DNA of 64,000 bases from JAOUJD01 sp963726405. GTDB taxonomy: Bacteria > Pseudomonadota > Gammaproteobacteria > Burkholderiales > Burkholderiaceae_F. Below are positions 15,827-23,655 of the stretch, in pieces (positions within the stretch are counted from its first letter, which is position 1; each line of letters opens with the position of its first letter). The notes below the pieces were generated by a model. That model was not told the DNA's origin. It was given only the letters and a program-made list of their open reading frames with translations, and did not search any database. Location: assembly GCA_963726405.1 (NCBI GenBank), contig CAVSCF010000001.1, positions 124,001 through 188,000 on the forward strand, read 5' to 3'. Both the position numbers and the translations under genes were made by a program.

Positions 15827-16870
15827 CTATTCCATCAGCGCGCGAGCCTGCGCGACGTCGCCGCGGTACGCCTCGAAGATCTTCTCGAGCGCGTCGGCCA
15901 TCGTGACTTTCGGCGCCCAGTTCAGGTCCTTCATGGTGTTCTCGATCTTCGGCACGCGGTTCTGCACGTCCTGGTAGCCCTTGCCGTAGTACGCACCGGA
16001 AGTCGTATCGACGAGCTTCACCTTCGCCGCGGTGTCGCGGTACTCCGGGTAGCGCGCTGCCAGCGCAAGCATCTGCTGCGCAAGTTCCCGCACCGAGAAG
16101 TTGTTGACCGGGTTGCCGACGTTGTAGATCTTCCCGCTGGCGATGCCGTCCGGGTTATCGATGATCTTCATCAGCGCCGCGATGCCGTCGTCGATGTACG
16201 TGAAGGCGCGTTTCTGGCTGCCGCCGTCCACGAGCTTGATGTCCTCCCCGCGCACGATGTGTCCGAGGAACTGCGTGACCACCCGGGAACTGCCTTCCTT
16301 CGCGGTGTGGATCGAGTCGAGCCCGGCGCCGATCCAGTTGAACGGACGGAACAGCGTGAAGTCGAGCCCCTGTTCCATGCCGTAGCCCCAGATGACACGG
16401 TCCATCAACTGCTTGCTGCAGGCGTAGATCCAGCGCGGCTTGTTGATCGGTCCGTAGACGAGCGGCGACGCATCGGGGTCGAACTCGTCGTCGGCGCACA
16501 TGCCGTACACCTCGGACGTCGACGGGAAGACCAGCCGCTTCTTGTACTTGACCGCGCCGCGCACGATCGGCAGGTTCGCCTCGAAGTCGAGTTCGAACAC
16601 GCGCAGCGGTTCGCGCACGTAGGTCGCCGGGGTCGCGATCGCGACGAGCGGCAGGATCACGTCGCACTTGCGCACGTGGTACTCGATCCACTCCTTGTTG
16701 ATCGTGAGGTCACCCTCGAAGAAATGGAAACGCGCGTTGCCGAGCAGGTCGGTGATGCGGTCGCTCTGCATGTCCATCCCGTAGACGTCCCAGTCCGTGG
16801 CCGCGAGGATGCGCTGCGACAGGTGATGGCCGATGAAACCGTTGACGCCGAGGATCAGGATCTTCTTCAT
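15827..16870 (-). CDS. UDP-glucuronic acid decarboxylase (ArnA C-terminal domain type)
   Basis: A 347-residue NAD-dependent epimerase/dehydratase family enzyme. It corresponds to the C-terminal half of E. coli ArnA, which oxidises and decarboxylates UDP-glucuronate to the 4-keto pentose for ArnB. The Rossmann motif is ILGVNGFIGHHL. Catalytic blocks are PSTSEVYG, WIYACSKQLMDR (Tyr and Lys) and SQKRAFTYIDDG (Arg). Here it is a separate protein; the formyltransferase half is encoded by the gene just upstream (16878-17762), 7 bp away. The start at 16870 gives MKKILILGVNGF. Cytoplasmic. Confidence 0.93.
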   Translation of the reverse strand: MKKILILGVNGFIGHHLSQRILAATDWDVYGMDMQSDRITDLLGNARFHFFEGDLTINKEWIEYHVRKCDVILPLVAIATPATYVREPLRVFELDFEANLPIVRGAVKYKKRLVFPSTSEVYGMCADDEFDPDASPLVYGPINKPRWIYACSKQLMDRVIWGYGMEQGLDFTLFRPFNWIGAGLDSIHTAKEGSSRVVTQFLGHIVRGEDIKLVDGGSQKRAFTYIDDGIAALMKIIDNPDGIASGKIYNVGNPVNNFSVRELAQQMLALAARYPEYRDTAAKVKLVDTTSGAYYGKGYQDVQNRVPKIENTMKDLNWAPKVTMADALEKIFEAYRGDVAQARALME

Positions 16871-16877
16871 GGTGTTC

Positions 16878-17762
16878 TCAGAGAGGCAGTTCGTTGAGTG
16901 TGAGCGGGCGGCCGTCGACCAGCACGCCGTCGATTCGAAGCAGGCCGCCGTCGGCTCCCACCGCGATGACCCGGTCACCGTCGCGATGCAGCCCGGGGGC
17001 GCATGTCTTGTGTCCGGGGATGCGTCGCGCCTGCGCGATGACCACGCGGCGGCCCGCGACATCGGTGAACGCCCCCGGATAGGGCGGCGCCACCGCGCGT
17101 ACCAGGTTGTAGATGTCCGCCGCCGGCCGGCTCCAGTCGATGCGGCCGTCTTCCGGGCGGCGGCCGCCGAAGTAGCTGCCCTGGGCCACGTCGTTCGGAC
17201 GGCGCGGCACGCGGCCGGCGAGCAGCTCGGGCGCGGCCTGCCACAGGATCGTTTCAGCGGCGACCGTCACCTTGTCGAACACTTCGCGCGCCGTGTCGTC
17301 GGGCAGGATGGGCACCGCCATCTGCGCAACGATGTCGCCCGCGTCGGGCCGGGGTTCCATCACGTGCAGCGTCGCCCCGGTCTCGGTCTCGCCGTGCAGC
17401 ACGGCCCAGTTCACCGGGGCACGACCGCGGTACCTGGGCAGCAGCGAGCCGTGCATGTTCAGGGATTCCACGCGCGCCGTGGCCAGCACGTCCGGCGGCA
17501 ACATGTGCCGGTAGTAGAACGAGAACAGGTAGTCGGGCCGCAGGGTGGCGAGGCGCGCGCGCAGTTGCCCGGCGGCCAGGTCCTCGGCGTACGCAACGGG
17601 CAGGCCGAGTTCGAGCGCGGTTTCGGCCACCGATGCGAACCAGCGGTTTTCCTTCGGATCGTCGCGGTGCGTGACGACCTGTGCGACCTCGAAGCCGCGC
17701 GCGTGCAGGACGCGCAGGCAGCGGACACCGACGTTGCTGTACGCGAGCACCACTGCCCGCAT
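16878..17762 (-). CDS. UDP-Ara4N formyltransferase (ArnA N-terminal domain type)
   Basis: A 294-residue formyltransferase that corresponds to the N-terminal half of ArnA and uses 10-formyltetrahydrofolate to formylate UDP-4-amino-arabinose. The core is SLNMHGSLLPRYRGRAPVNW with catalytic Asn and His, followed by HVMEPRPDAGDIV with the catalytic Asp. A C-terminal OB-like FMT_C region covers about residues 205-294. The start at 17762 (MRAVVLAYSNVG) has GGTGAG 5 nt upstream. It lies 5 bp after arnC and 7 bp before the decarboxylase, so the bifunctional enzyme of enterics is split here into two adjacent, probably co-translated proteins. Confidence 0.93.
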   Translation of the reverse strand: MRAVVLAYSNVGVRCLRVLHARGFEVAQVVTHRDDPKENRWFASVAETALELGLPVAYAEDLAAGQLRARLATLRPDYLFSFYYRHMLPPDVLATARVESLNMHGSLLPRYRGRAPVNWAVLHGETETGATLHVMEPRPDAGDIVAQMAVPILPDDTAREVFDKVTVAAETILWQAAPELLAGRVPRRPNDVAQGSYFGGRRPEDGRIDWSRPAADIYNLVRAVAPPYPGAFTDVAGRRVVIAQARRIPGHKTCAPGLHRDGDRVIAVGADGGLLRIDGVLVDGRPLTLNELPL

Positions 17763-17767
17763 GGAAC

Positions 17768-18772
17768 TCACCACGCGCCTGCCTGGGTCGTGCGCCTCGG
17801 CTCGGGCGCCACGCGGGGGCCGGCCTGCGACGGGGTTTCGAGAACCGTCTGCACGATGTAACGCGGCCGTCGGCGCACCTGTTCGTAGATGCGTCCGATG
17901 TATTCGCCCAGCAGGCCGATGCCGAACAGGATCACGCCGATCAGGAAGAACGAGATGCCGAACAGCGTGAACACGCCTTCCGCCTCCGGGCCGACGATCA
18001 GGCGGCGGACGAGCAGGAAGAGCACGAAGGCGCCGGACGCGAGTGACAGGCCGATGCCGATGAAGCTGAACCACTGCAGCGGCTGCGTCGAGAAGCCGGT
18101 CACGAGGTCGAAGTTCAGGCGGATCAGCTTGTAAAGGGAATACTTCGACGTCCCCGCGGTCCGTTCCTCGTGGGCGACCTCGATCTCGACCGGACGCGAC
18201 GAGAACGTGTACGCCAGCGCCGGTATGTACGTGTTGACCTCGTGGCACTGGTTGATGGTGTCGATGATGTTGCGGCTGTACGCGCGCAGCATGCAGCCCT
18301 GGTCCGTCATGCGCACCTTCGTGATCCGTTCGCGCAGCCGGTTCATCCAGCGCGAAGCCACCTTGCGCCACGCGTTGTCCTGGCGATGGCGCCGGATCGT
18401 GCCGACGTAGTCGTAGCCCTCGCGCATCTTCTCCACGAGGCGGCCGATCTCTTCGGGCGGGTTCTGCAGGTCGGCGTCGAGCGTCACGACGATCTGGCCG
18501 TTCGAATGCTCGAAGCCCGCGAGAACGGCCATGTGCTGCCCGTAGTTGCCGTTGAACAGCACGACGCGCGTCACGTCCGGACGCACTCGCTGCTGCTCGG
18601 CGAGCAGGCCGGCCGAGCGGTCCGTGCTGCCGTCGTTGACGAAGAGGATCTCGTAAGACGTCCGCAGTGCGTCCAGCGCGGGGTACAGCCGCTCGAACAG
18701 CGACTGCAATCCCTCCTCCTCGTTGTACACGGGGATGACGATCGACAATTCGGGAGACGGCGTCAGGCTCAT
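17768..18772 (-). CDS. arnC: undecaprenyl-phosphate Ara4FN transferase
   Basis: A 334-residue GT2-family membrane glycosyltransferase that moves formylated aminoarabinose from UDP to undecaprenyl phosphate on the cytoplasmic face. The GT-A domain begins SIVIPVYNEEEGL, has FVNDGSTD and the metal-binding LDADLQNPPEEI, and contains GCMLRAYSR. Two transmembrane segments near the C-terminus (WFSFIGIGLSLASGAFVLFL and FTLFGISFFLIGVILFGIG) and the tail YIGRIYEQVRRRP are typical of ArnC/DPMS-like enzymes. The start overlaps the arnB stop by 4 nt (ATGA), so translation is coupled. Confidence 0.93.
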   Translation of the reverse strand: MSLTPSPELSIVIPVYNEEEGLQSLFERLYPALDALRTSYEILFVNDGSTDRSAGLLAEQQRVRPDVTRVVLFNGNYGQHMAVLAGFEHSNGQIVVTLDADLQNPPEEIGRLVEKMREGYDYVGTIRRHRQDNAWRKVASRWMNRLRERITKVRMTDQGCMLRAYSRNIIDTINQCHEVNTYIPALAYTFSSRPVEIEVAHEERTAGTSKYSLYKLIRLNFDLVTGFSTQPLQWFSFIGIGLSLASGAFVLFLLVRRLIVGPEAEGVFTLFGISFFLIGVILFGIGLLGEYIGRIYEQVRRRPRYIVQTVLETPSQAGPRVAPEPRRTTQAGAW

Positions 18773-19902
18773 GACCAGGCCCGGGAGATGGAGTCGACGG
18801 CGCTCACCACGCGCTCGACATCGGCGCGCGCCATCGCGGGGAACAGGGGCAGCGAGACGATCGAGCCGCACACGCGCTCGGCGTGCGGGAAGTCGCCTTC
18901 CTTCCAGCCGAGGCGGCGGTACAGCGCGAACAGGTGGATCGCCGGATAGTGCACGCCGGACCCGATGCCGACGTCCTTGAGTGCCTGCATGAAAGTCGCC
19001 CGTTTGACCGCGTGAGGCAGCACGATCTGGAACATGTGCCAGTTGGTGTCGCTGGAATCGCGCGGCGGCAGTTCGATGCCTCGTTCTTCGACGCCGCTCG
19101 CGTCGAACAGTTCAAAGTAATGCCCGGCCAGCACGCGACGCCGCGCGTTGAATTCCGCCAGTCGCTCCATCTGCCCGAGTCCGACCCGCGCAGCGACGTC
19201 GGTGAGGTTGGATTTTCCGCCGACGACGTCCACTTCCATGCCGTCGAGCCCGCTGCGAACGACGCCCTGCAGGCGCAGCTTCTCGGCGAGTCCGACGTCG
19301 GCGTCCTCCGCCAGCACGAGGCAGCCGCCTTCGATGCTGGTCGCGTTCTTGTTCGGATGGAACGAGAACGATGCGTAGTCGCCGAAGCTGCCCACGCGCT
19401 TTCCGCGCCACGTCGAGCCGATCGCCTGCGCCGCATCCTCGATCACCCGCAGGCCGCGCTGCTGCGCGATCGCGTAGATCGCGTCGAGGTCGCACGGGAG
19501 GCCCGCCAGGTGCACCGGCAGGATGACCCGCGTTCGCGGCGTGACGGCGGCTTCGATCCGGGCGGCGTCGATGTTGCGCGTGACCGGATCGATGTCGACG
19601 AAGACCGGCCGTGCGCCGACGGTCAGCGCGACGTTCGCCGTCGCGACCCACGACAGCGGCGTGGTGATGACTTCATGGCCCTCGCCGACGCCGAGCATCC
19701 GCAGCGCGACCTCCATCGTCACCGTGCCGGAGTTGTAGGCGCGCACGGTGCGGCCGCCGAAGAACTCCGACAGCGCCTCCTCGAACTTCCGGGCCATCGG
19801 GCCGGTGGTGATCCAGCCGGACCTGAGCACGTCGGCCACGCCGCGGATCGTCTCTTCGTCGATCTCGGGCCGGGTGAGCGGAAGGAAGGGTGCCCCGTTC
19901 AT
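18769..19902 (-). CDS. arnB: UDP-4-amino-4-deoxy-L-arabinose aminotransferase
   Basis: A 377-residue PLP aminotransferase of the DegT/DnrJ/EryC1/StrS family that converts the 4-keto pentose to UDP-Ara4N using glutamate. Family blocks are YNSGTVTMEVALRMLGV, VITTPLSWVATANV, PVHLAGLPCDLDAI, VIEDAAQAIGSTWRG and the PLP lysine K185 in SFSFHPNKNATSIEGG. Length agrees with ArnB. ATG 19902 (MNGAPFLPLTRPEI) is chosen; an in-frame TTG at 19926 would overlap the preceding small gene. Its stop overlaps arnC by 4 nt and it follows the ArnE-like gene after 10 bp. Confidence 0.93.
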   Translation of the reverse strand: MNGAPFLPLTRPEIDEETIRGVADVLRSGWITTGPMARKFEEALSEFFGGRTVRAYNSGTVTMEVALRMLGVGEGHEVITTPLSWVATANVALTVGARPVFVDIDPVTRNIDAARIEAAVTPRTRVILPVHLAGLPCDLDAIYAIAQQRGLRVIEDAAQAIGSTWRGKRVGSFGDYASFSFHPNKNATSIEGGCLVLAEDADVGLAEKLRLQGVVRSGLDGMEVDVVGGKSNLTDVAARVGLGQMERLAEFNARRRVLAGHYFELFDASGVEERGIELPPRDSSDTNWHMFQIVLPHAVKRATFMQALKDVGIGSGVHYPAIHLFALYRRLGWKEGDFPHAERVCGSIVSLPLFPAMARADVERVVSAVDSISRAWS

Positions 19903-19912
19903 GGGCGGGAAC

Positions 19913-20284
19913 CTATGAGCGGGCAACGAGGACGACGCCGATGATGATCACGCCGATACCGATCATTCGCTGCGCTCCCAGCGCTTCGCCGAAGAGGTAC
20001 CACGCAGCGACGGCATTGACCACGTAGCCGAGCGACAGCAGCGGATAGGCGACCGACACGTCGACGCGCGTGAGGCCGAGGATCCAGACGACGACGGAGA
20101 CCACGTAGCAGGCGAGCCCGCCGATGACCGGCCACTGGCGCGCGAGATCGAAACCGGCATGGAGGATGTTGGATGGTGTGTAGGCGAACGGGCCGACCGC
20201 GTTGGCGCCCGCCTTCAGGAGCAACTGCGCGGCCGCATTGAGCAGCACGCCCGTGAGGATCAAGGCCAGGCTGGCGGCGTTCAT
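19913..20284 (-). CDS. ArnE/ArnF-like small EamA-type flippase subunit
   Basis: A 123-residue membrane protein with four predicted transmembrane helices of the small EamA/SMR fold (SLALILTGVLLNAAAQLLLK, then segments around 45-65, 75-95 and 100-122). In enterics ArnE and ArnF together move undecaprenyl-phosphate-Ara4N across the inner membrane. Only one such gene is present here, so a homodimer may do the job. Its ATG overlaps the arnT stop by 4 nt, and arnB follows 10 bp later. The operon context makes this role more likely than drug export. Confidence 0.85.
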   Translation of the reverse strand: MNAASLALILTGVLLNAAAQLLLKAGANAVGPFAYTPSNILHAGFDLARQWPVIGGLACYVVSVVVWILGLTRVDVSVAYPLLSLGYVVNAVAAWYLFGEALGAQRMIGIGVIIIGVVLVARS

Positions 20285-21939
20285 CGGATCTCTTTGACCA
20301 CGAGCACCCGCCGTGGATCTTTCCATATTACCCGCATGGGCACGCCGGCCCGCGAGAGCTCATCGAACGTGTCCGTGCCCATGATCGCCGAGGGCGCGCG
20401 AGCCGCTTCCCAGCGCTTTCTGAACTCGTCGAGCGACGGCACCACCTTGTCCGGCTCCTGGCTGATGCCGAACGCCATCTCGTCGGCGTAATCGACCAGC
20501 GTCACCGTTCGCTTCAGGTAGAACGGCAGGGTCTGGTCGTAGTAGCGCACCGAATAGAAGGGCTGATCGGGAGCGAACTCGCTTCCCACCGCGCGCACGG
20601 CTTCTCGCGCCGAGGACAGGTGCCCCACCGCCTGGTGGCCGCTGGCCGCGACGAGCGTTCCTGCAACGGTTGCGCTCGCGAGCGCAATGACGCCGGCGAG
20701 CCGCTGCCCGCGGCGTTCGAACGCGGCGAGTGCGACCGCGCCGGCCAGGACCAGCGCCGAGCCGGCGCCGATCCAGTGCAGCAAGCTGCGGTAGGCCTCG
20801 ACCATCCACGCATCCTCGGCAAAGCGGGCGCCGAAGGGCGACAGCGCGACGCCTGCGGCCCCCAGCACGAACGCCAGCGCGGCGATCGCCATCACCGTCC
20901 GGCGGCGGGCGCCGGGCAGCCACAGTCCGATGAGCAGCGCGAGCGCCGGCACGATCGGCAGGATGTAGGAACGCAGCTTCGAGCTCGATGCGCTGAAGAA
21001 GACGAAGATCACGACGGCCCACACCAGCGCGAGCAGCGCGGGGCGGAAGCCGTTGCGCTGGGCACCGCGCCTCACGGCTGCGATCGATGCCCCGGGCAGC
21101 CCGGGCAGCCACGGCAGCACGCCGGCGAGCAGCACCGGGATGAAGTACCACCAGGGAGCGCCGCGCCGATGAACCTTGGTGAGGAAGCGCTCGAAGTGCT
21201 CGTGAATGAAGAAGTACTGGAAGAACTCGGGGTTGGCTCGCGTCACGGCGATGAACCAGGGCGCCGCGATCGCGAGGAACAGCAGAACGCCGGACACGAG
21301 GTGCAACCGCCGCCAGAGCGCCCAGTCGCGCGCCAGCAGCGTGTACAGGACGAGCGAGGCGGCAGGCAGGACGATGCCGATCAGCCCCTTGGACAGCACG
21401 GCGAGGGCCATGAACCCCCAGCAGGCCAGCATCCAGCCGCGTTCGGCGCGCACGCCGATGCCGTCGCGTTGCGCGAGCATCAGCGCAAACAGCGCCATGG
21501 CCATGAACGACGACACGCCGGCATCCAGCGCATTGACGTGCGACATGCCGTTCCACCACAGCGCACTTGCGAGCACGGCGGCCACCGGCAGCGCGTAGAC
21601 GGCGCCGAAGACCCGCCGCGCGGCAAAACCGGCGAACAGGATCGTCAGGAATCCCGTCAGCGCCGGCCACAGTCGCGCCGCGAATTCGTTCTCGCCAAGC
21701 ACGCGGTACGCCGCGGCGGTCGCCCAGTACTGCAGCGGCGGCTTGTAGAAATACTTCAGGTCGTTCAACCGCGGCGTGACCCAGTCTCCGCTGACGTGCA
21801 TCTCGCGGGCGATCTCGGCGTAGCGGCCCTCGTCGCTCTTGATGAGCGCGCGATACCCGAGCGGTCCGAACCAGACGACGGCGAGCAGCAGGATCAGCAC
21901 CGCCGACCGGATCGCGCCGACGCGGGCGTTCGCCATCAT
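20281..21939 (-). CDS. arnT: lipid A aminoarabinosyltransferase (GT83)
   Basis: A 552-residue inner-membrane glycosyltransferase that would transfer L-Ara4N from undecaprenyl phosphate to lipid A phosphates in the periplasm, lowering negative charge and cationic peptide binding. The N-terminal KSDEGRYAEIAREM carries the Asp-Glu motif of the first periplasmic loop, followed by PRLNDLKYFYKPPLQYW. About twelve hydrophobic segments follow and the last 110 residues are soluble. The start at 21939 overlaps the CdsA-like gene by 4 nt (ATGA). With arnB, arnC, arnD, the two ArnA halves and ArnE it completes the pathway apart from UDP-glucose dehydrogenase, which is not in the window. Confidence 0.92.
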   Translation of the reverse strand: MMANARVGAIRSAVLILLLAVVWFGPLGYRALIKSDEGRYAEIAREMHVSGDWVTPRLNDLKYFYKPPLQYWATAAAYRVLGENEFAARLWPALTGFLTILFAGFAARRVFGAVYALPVAAVLASALWWNGMSHVNALDAGVSSFMAMALFALMLAQRDGIGVRAERGWMLACWGFMALAVLSKGLIGIVLPAASLVLYTLLARDWALWRRLHLVSGVLLFLAIAAPWFIAVTRANPEFFQYFFIHEHFERFLTKVHRRGAPWWYFIPVLLAGVLPWLPGLPGASIAAVRRGAQRNGFRPALLALVWAVVIFVFFSASSSKLRSYILPIVPALALLIGLWLPGARRRTVMAIAALAFVLGAAGVALSPFGARFAEDAWMVEAYRSLLHWIGAGSALVLAGAVALAAFERRGQRLAGVIALASATVAGTLVAASGHQAVGHLSSAREAVRAVGSEFAPDQPFYSVRYYDQTLPFYLKRTVTLVDYADEMAFGISQEPDKVVPSLDEFRKRWEAARAPSAIMGTDTFDELSRAGVPMRVIWKDPRRVLVVKEIR

Positions 21940-22880
21940 CGGCTGTACAGCCAGGCCGTCAGGTGGAAGAAGACCGGAGCGGCAAAGGCGAGCGCGTCGA
22001 GCCGGTCGAGCACCGCGCGAACTCCGACGATGCCCGTGTCCCAGTCGCGCGCCCCGAGGCTCTTCTTCACCGACGTCAGCACGACCGTGCCCAGGAAGCC
22101 CGCCAGGGCGACGATCAGCGACATCAGCGTCGACTGCCACCAGCGGAACGGCGTCATCCACCACAGCGCCGTGCCGAGCAGCCCCGAGACCGCCGCGGCC
22201 ACCATCACCCCGGCCCACGTGCGCGTCGGGTCCGACTTGAGCGGGGTGCCGCCGAGCGTGGCGCTGGCGATGACCTGCGCGAGGTCGGCGACGTACAGGA
22301 TCAGCAGGAAGAACACGAGCAGCAGCGGCCCGCGCTGCCCGAACTCGGGTCCGCTCAGCTCCAGGATCGCCGGTGCGTGGCTGATGCAGTAGACGCAGAT
22401 CATCAGGCCCCACTGCACCTTGGCGACGCGCTCGAGGTAACGCTCGTTGTCCTGCTTCAGCGCCATCACCACGGGCAGCAGCAGGAAGACGTAGACCGGG
22501 ATGAAGACGGTGAACAGCCCGATCTGCCCGACGCCGATCAGGATGTAATGCAGCGGCGTCACCACATAGAACGCGAGCACCAGCGCCCAGTGGTCGGCCG
22601 GGCGGATCGGCGTCAGCGACACGAAGTTTCGCAGCGCGAAGAACGATGCCACCGCGAACACGAAGAGCAGGGCGCCGGTGCCGAGCGCGAACGCCACCGA
22701 GAACACGGCGACGATCGACCACGAGGCGCGCAGGCGCGAACTGACGAGTTCCAGGCGCTGCTGCTTCAACGGGTCGACGGTGCGCTTGTGCAGGTAGGTG
22801 CCGAGGCCGGTGAAGAGGACGGAAAGGCCGACCAGGCTCACCAGCACCGCGAGGAAGGTTTCGTTCAGCGTGAGCTGCAT
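21936..22880 (-). CDS. CdsA-like phosphatidate cytidylyltransferase
   Basis: A 314-residue membrane protein with about eight hydrophobic helices. It resembles CDP-diacylglycerol synthase, which makes CDP-DAG from phosphatidate and CTP. The signature region is partly kept: KSDPTRTWAGVMVAAAVSG, then TSVKKSLGARDWDTGI and DRLDALAFAAP. The usual HGG before DR is replaced by VGVRAV, so activity on the normal substrate is not certain. It starts at 22880, one base into the stop of the acyltransferase gene, and overlaps arnT by 4 nt. Such CdsA/PlsC pairs occur as second copies outside the core phospholipid genes. Confidence 0.85.
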   Translation of the reverse strand: MQLTLNETFLAVLVSLVGLSVLFTGLGTYLHKRTVDPLKQQRLELVSSRLRASWSIVAVFSVAFALGTGALLFVFAVASFFALRNFVSLTPIRPADHWALVLAFYVVTPLHYILIGVGQIGLFTVFIPVYVFLLLPVVMALKQDNERYLERVAKVQWGLMICVYCISHAPAILELSGPEFGQRGPLLLVFFLLILYVADLAQVIASATLGGTPLKSDPTRTWAGVMVAAAVSGLLGTALWWMTPFRWWQSTLMSLIVALAGFLGTVVLTSVKKSLGARDWDTGIVGVRAVLDRLDALAFAAPVFFHLTAWLYSR

Positions 22881-23455
22881 CAGTCGGTTTCCAGCGCGAT
22901 CACCGCTTCGCGCGCGCGCTCGAGGAAGTCGGCCTTGTCCTCGCCGGCGATGCGTTCGAGCGGAGCGCCGAAGCGCACCGTGCAGATCGCCGGCACGGGG
23001 ATGACGGCGCCCTTCGGCATGCTGCGGTGAAGGTTCTCGATGTACACGGGGATCAGTTCGACGCCGGGAAACTCCGTCGACAGGTGATAGAGGCCCGACT
23101 TGAAGGCATTGGGCAACGGCTGCGCAGAACGCGTTCCCTCGGGAAAGATGATCAGCGAGAAACCGTGTTCGAGCGCGTCGCGCAGCGGCTGCAGCGGATC
23201 GACGTCGGGGTTGTCGCGGCTGCGGTCGACCATCACGACGTTCAGTTCGTCCCGCGCGATCGTCCCGCGGATGCCCGGCCGGTCCCAGTAGTCCTTGGCC
23301 GCCACCGGCCGCGTGTTCGCCCGCAGCGCCGCAGGCAGCGCGGCCCACAGCACGACGGTGTCCATGTGGCTGGTGTGATTGGCGAAGTAGATCCGCTGCG
23401 ACGCCGCGGGCGCGGACCCTATCCACCTCGGATAGGCTCCGACCAGCAGGCGCAC
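22880..23455 (-). CDS. PlsC-like 1-acylglycerol-phosphate acyltransferase
   Basis: A lysophospholipid acyltransferase of at least 191 residues with the NHTSHMD (HX4D) catalytic box, the FPEGTRS block and PVYIENLHRSMPKG. The GTG at 23455 is the first standard start in frame, but coding-like sequence (TVLKFLLPIVWLV, a membrane helix) continues upstream without a standard start. The real N-terminus may be longer and use CTG, or a start may have been lost. It opens the minus-strand operon that continues into the CdsA-like gene and the arn genes, so lipid precursor and lipid A changes may be expressed together. Confidence 0.85.
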   Translation of the reverse strand: MRLLVGAYPRWIGSAPAASQRIYFANHTSHMDTVVLWAALPAALRANTRPVAAKDYWDRPGIRGTIARDELNVVMVDRSRDNPDVDPLQPLRDALEHGFSLIIFPEGTRSAQPLPNAFKSGLYHLSTEFPGVELIPVYIENLHRSMPKGAVIPVPAICTVRFGAPLERIAGEDKADFLERAREAVIALETD

Positions 23456-23655
23456 CAGCCAGACGATGGGAAGCAGGAACTTCAGGACGGTCTGCCCGTT
23501 GGCCCTTGCGGGAGGGTGGGGTCGTTGTTGTAGATGCGATTATGCCGAGTCGGACAGAACGACGGCCGGGGCGCACCGCATGGTTCAGCGGGGGCGCCTT
23601 GGCACCGTCGGCCGGGGCGCTAGCATTCGCGCCGCGCAACAACGAGGAAACCAAG

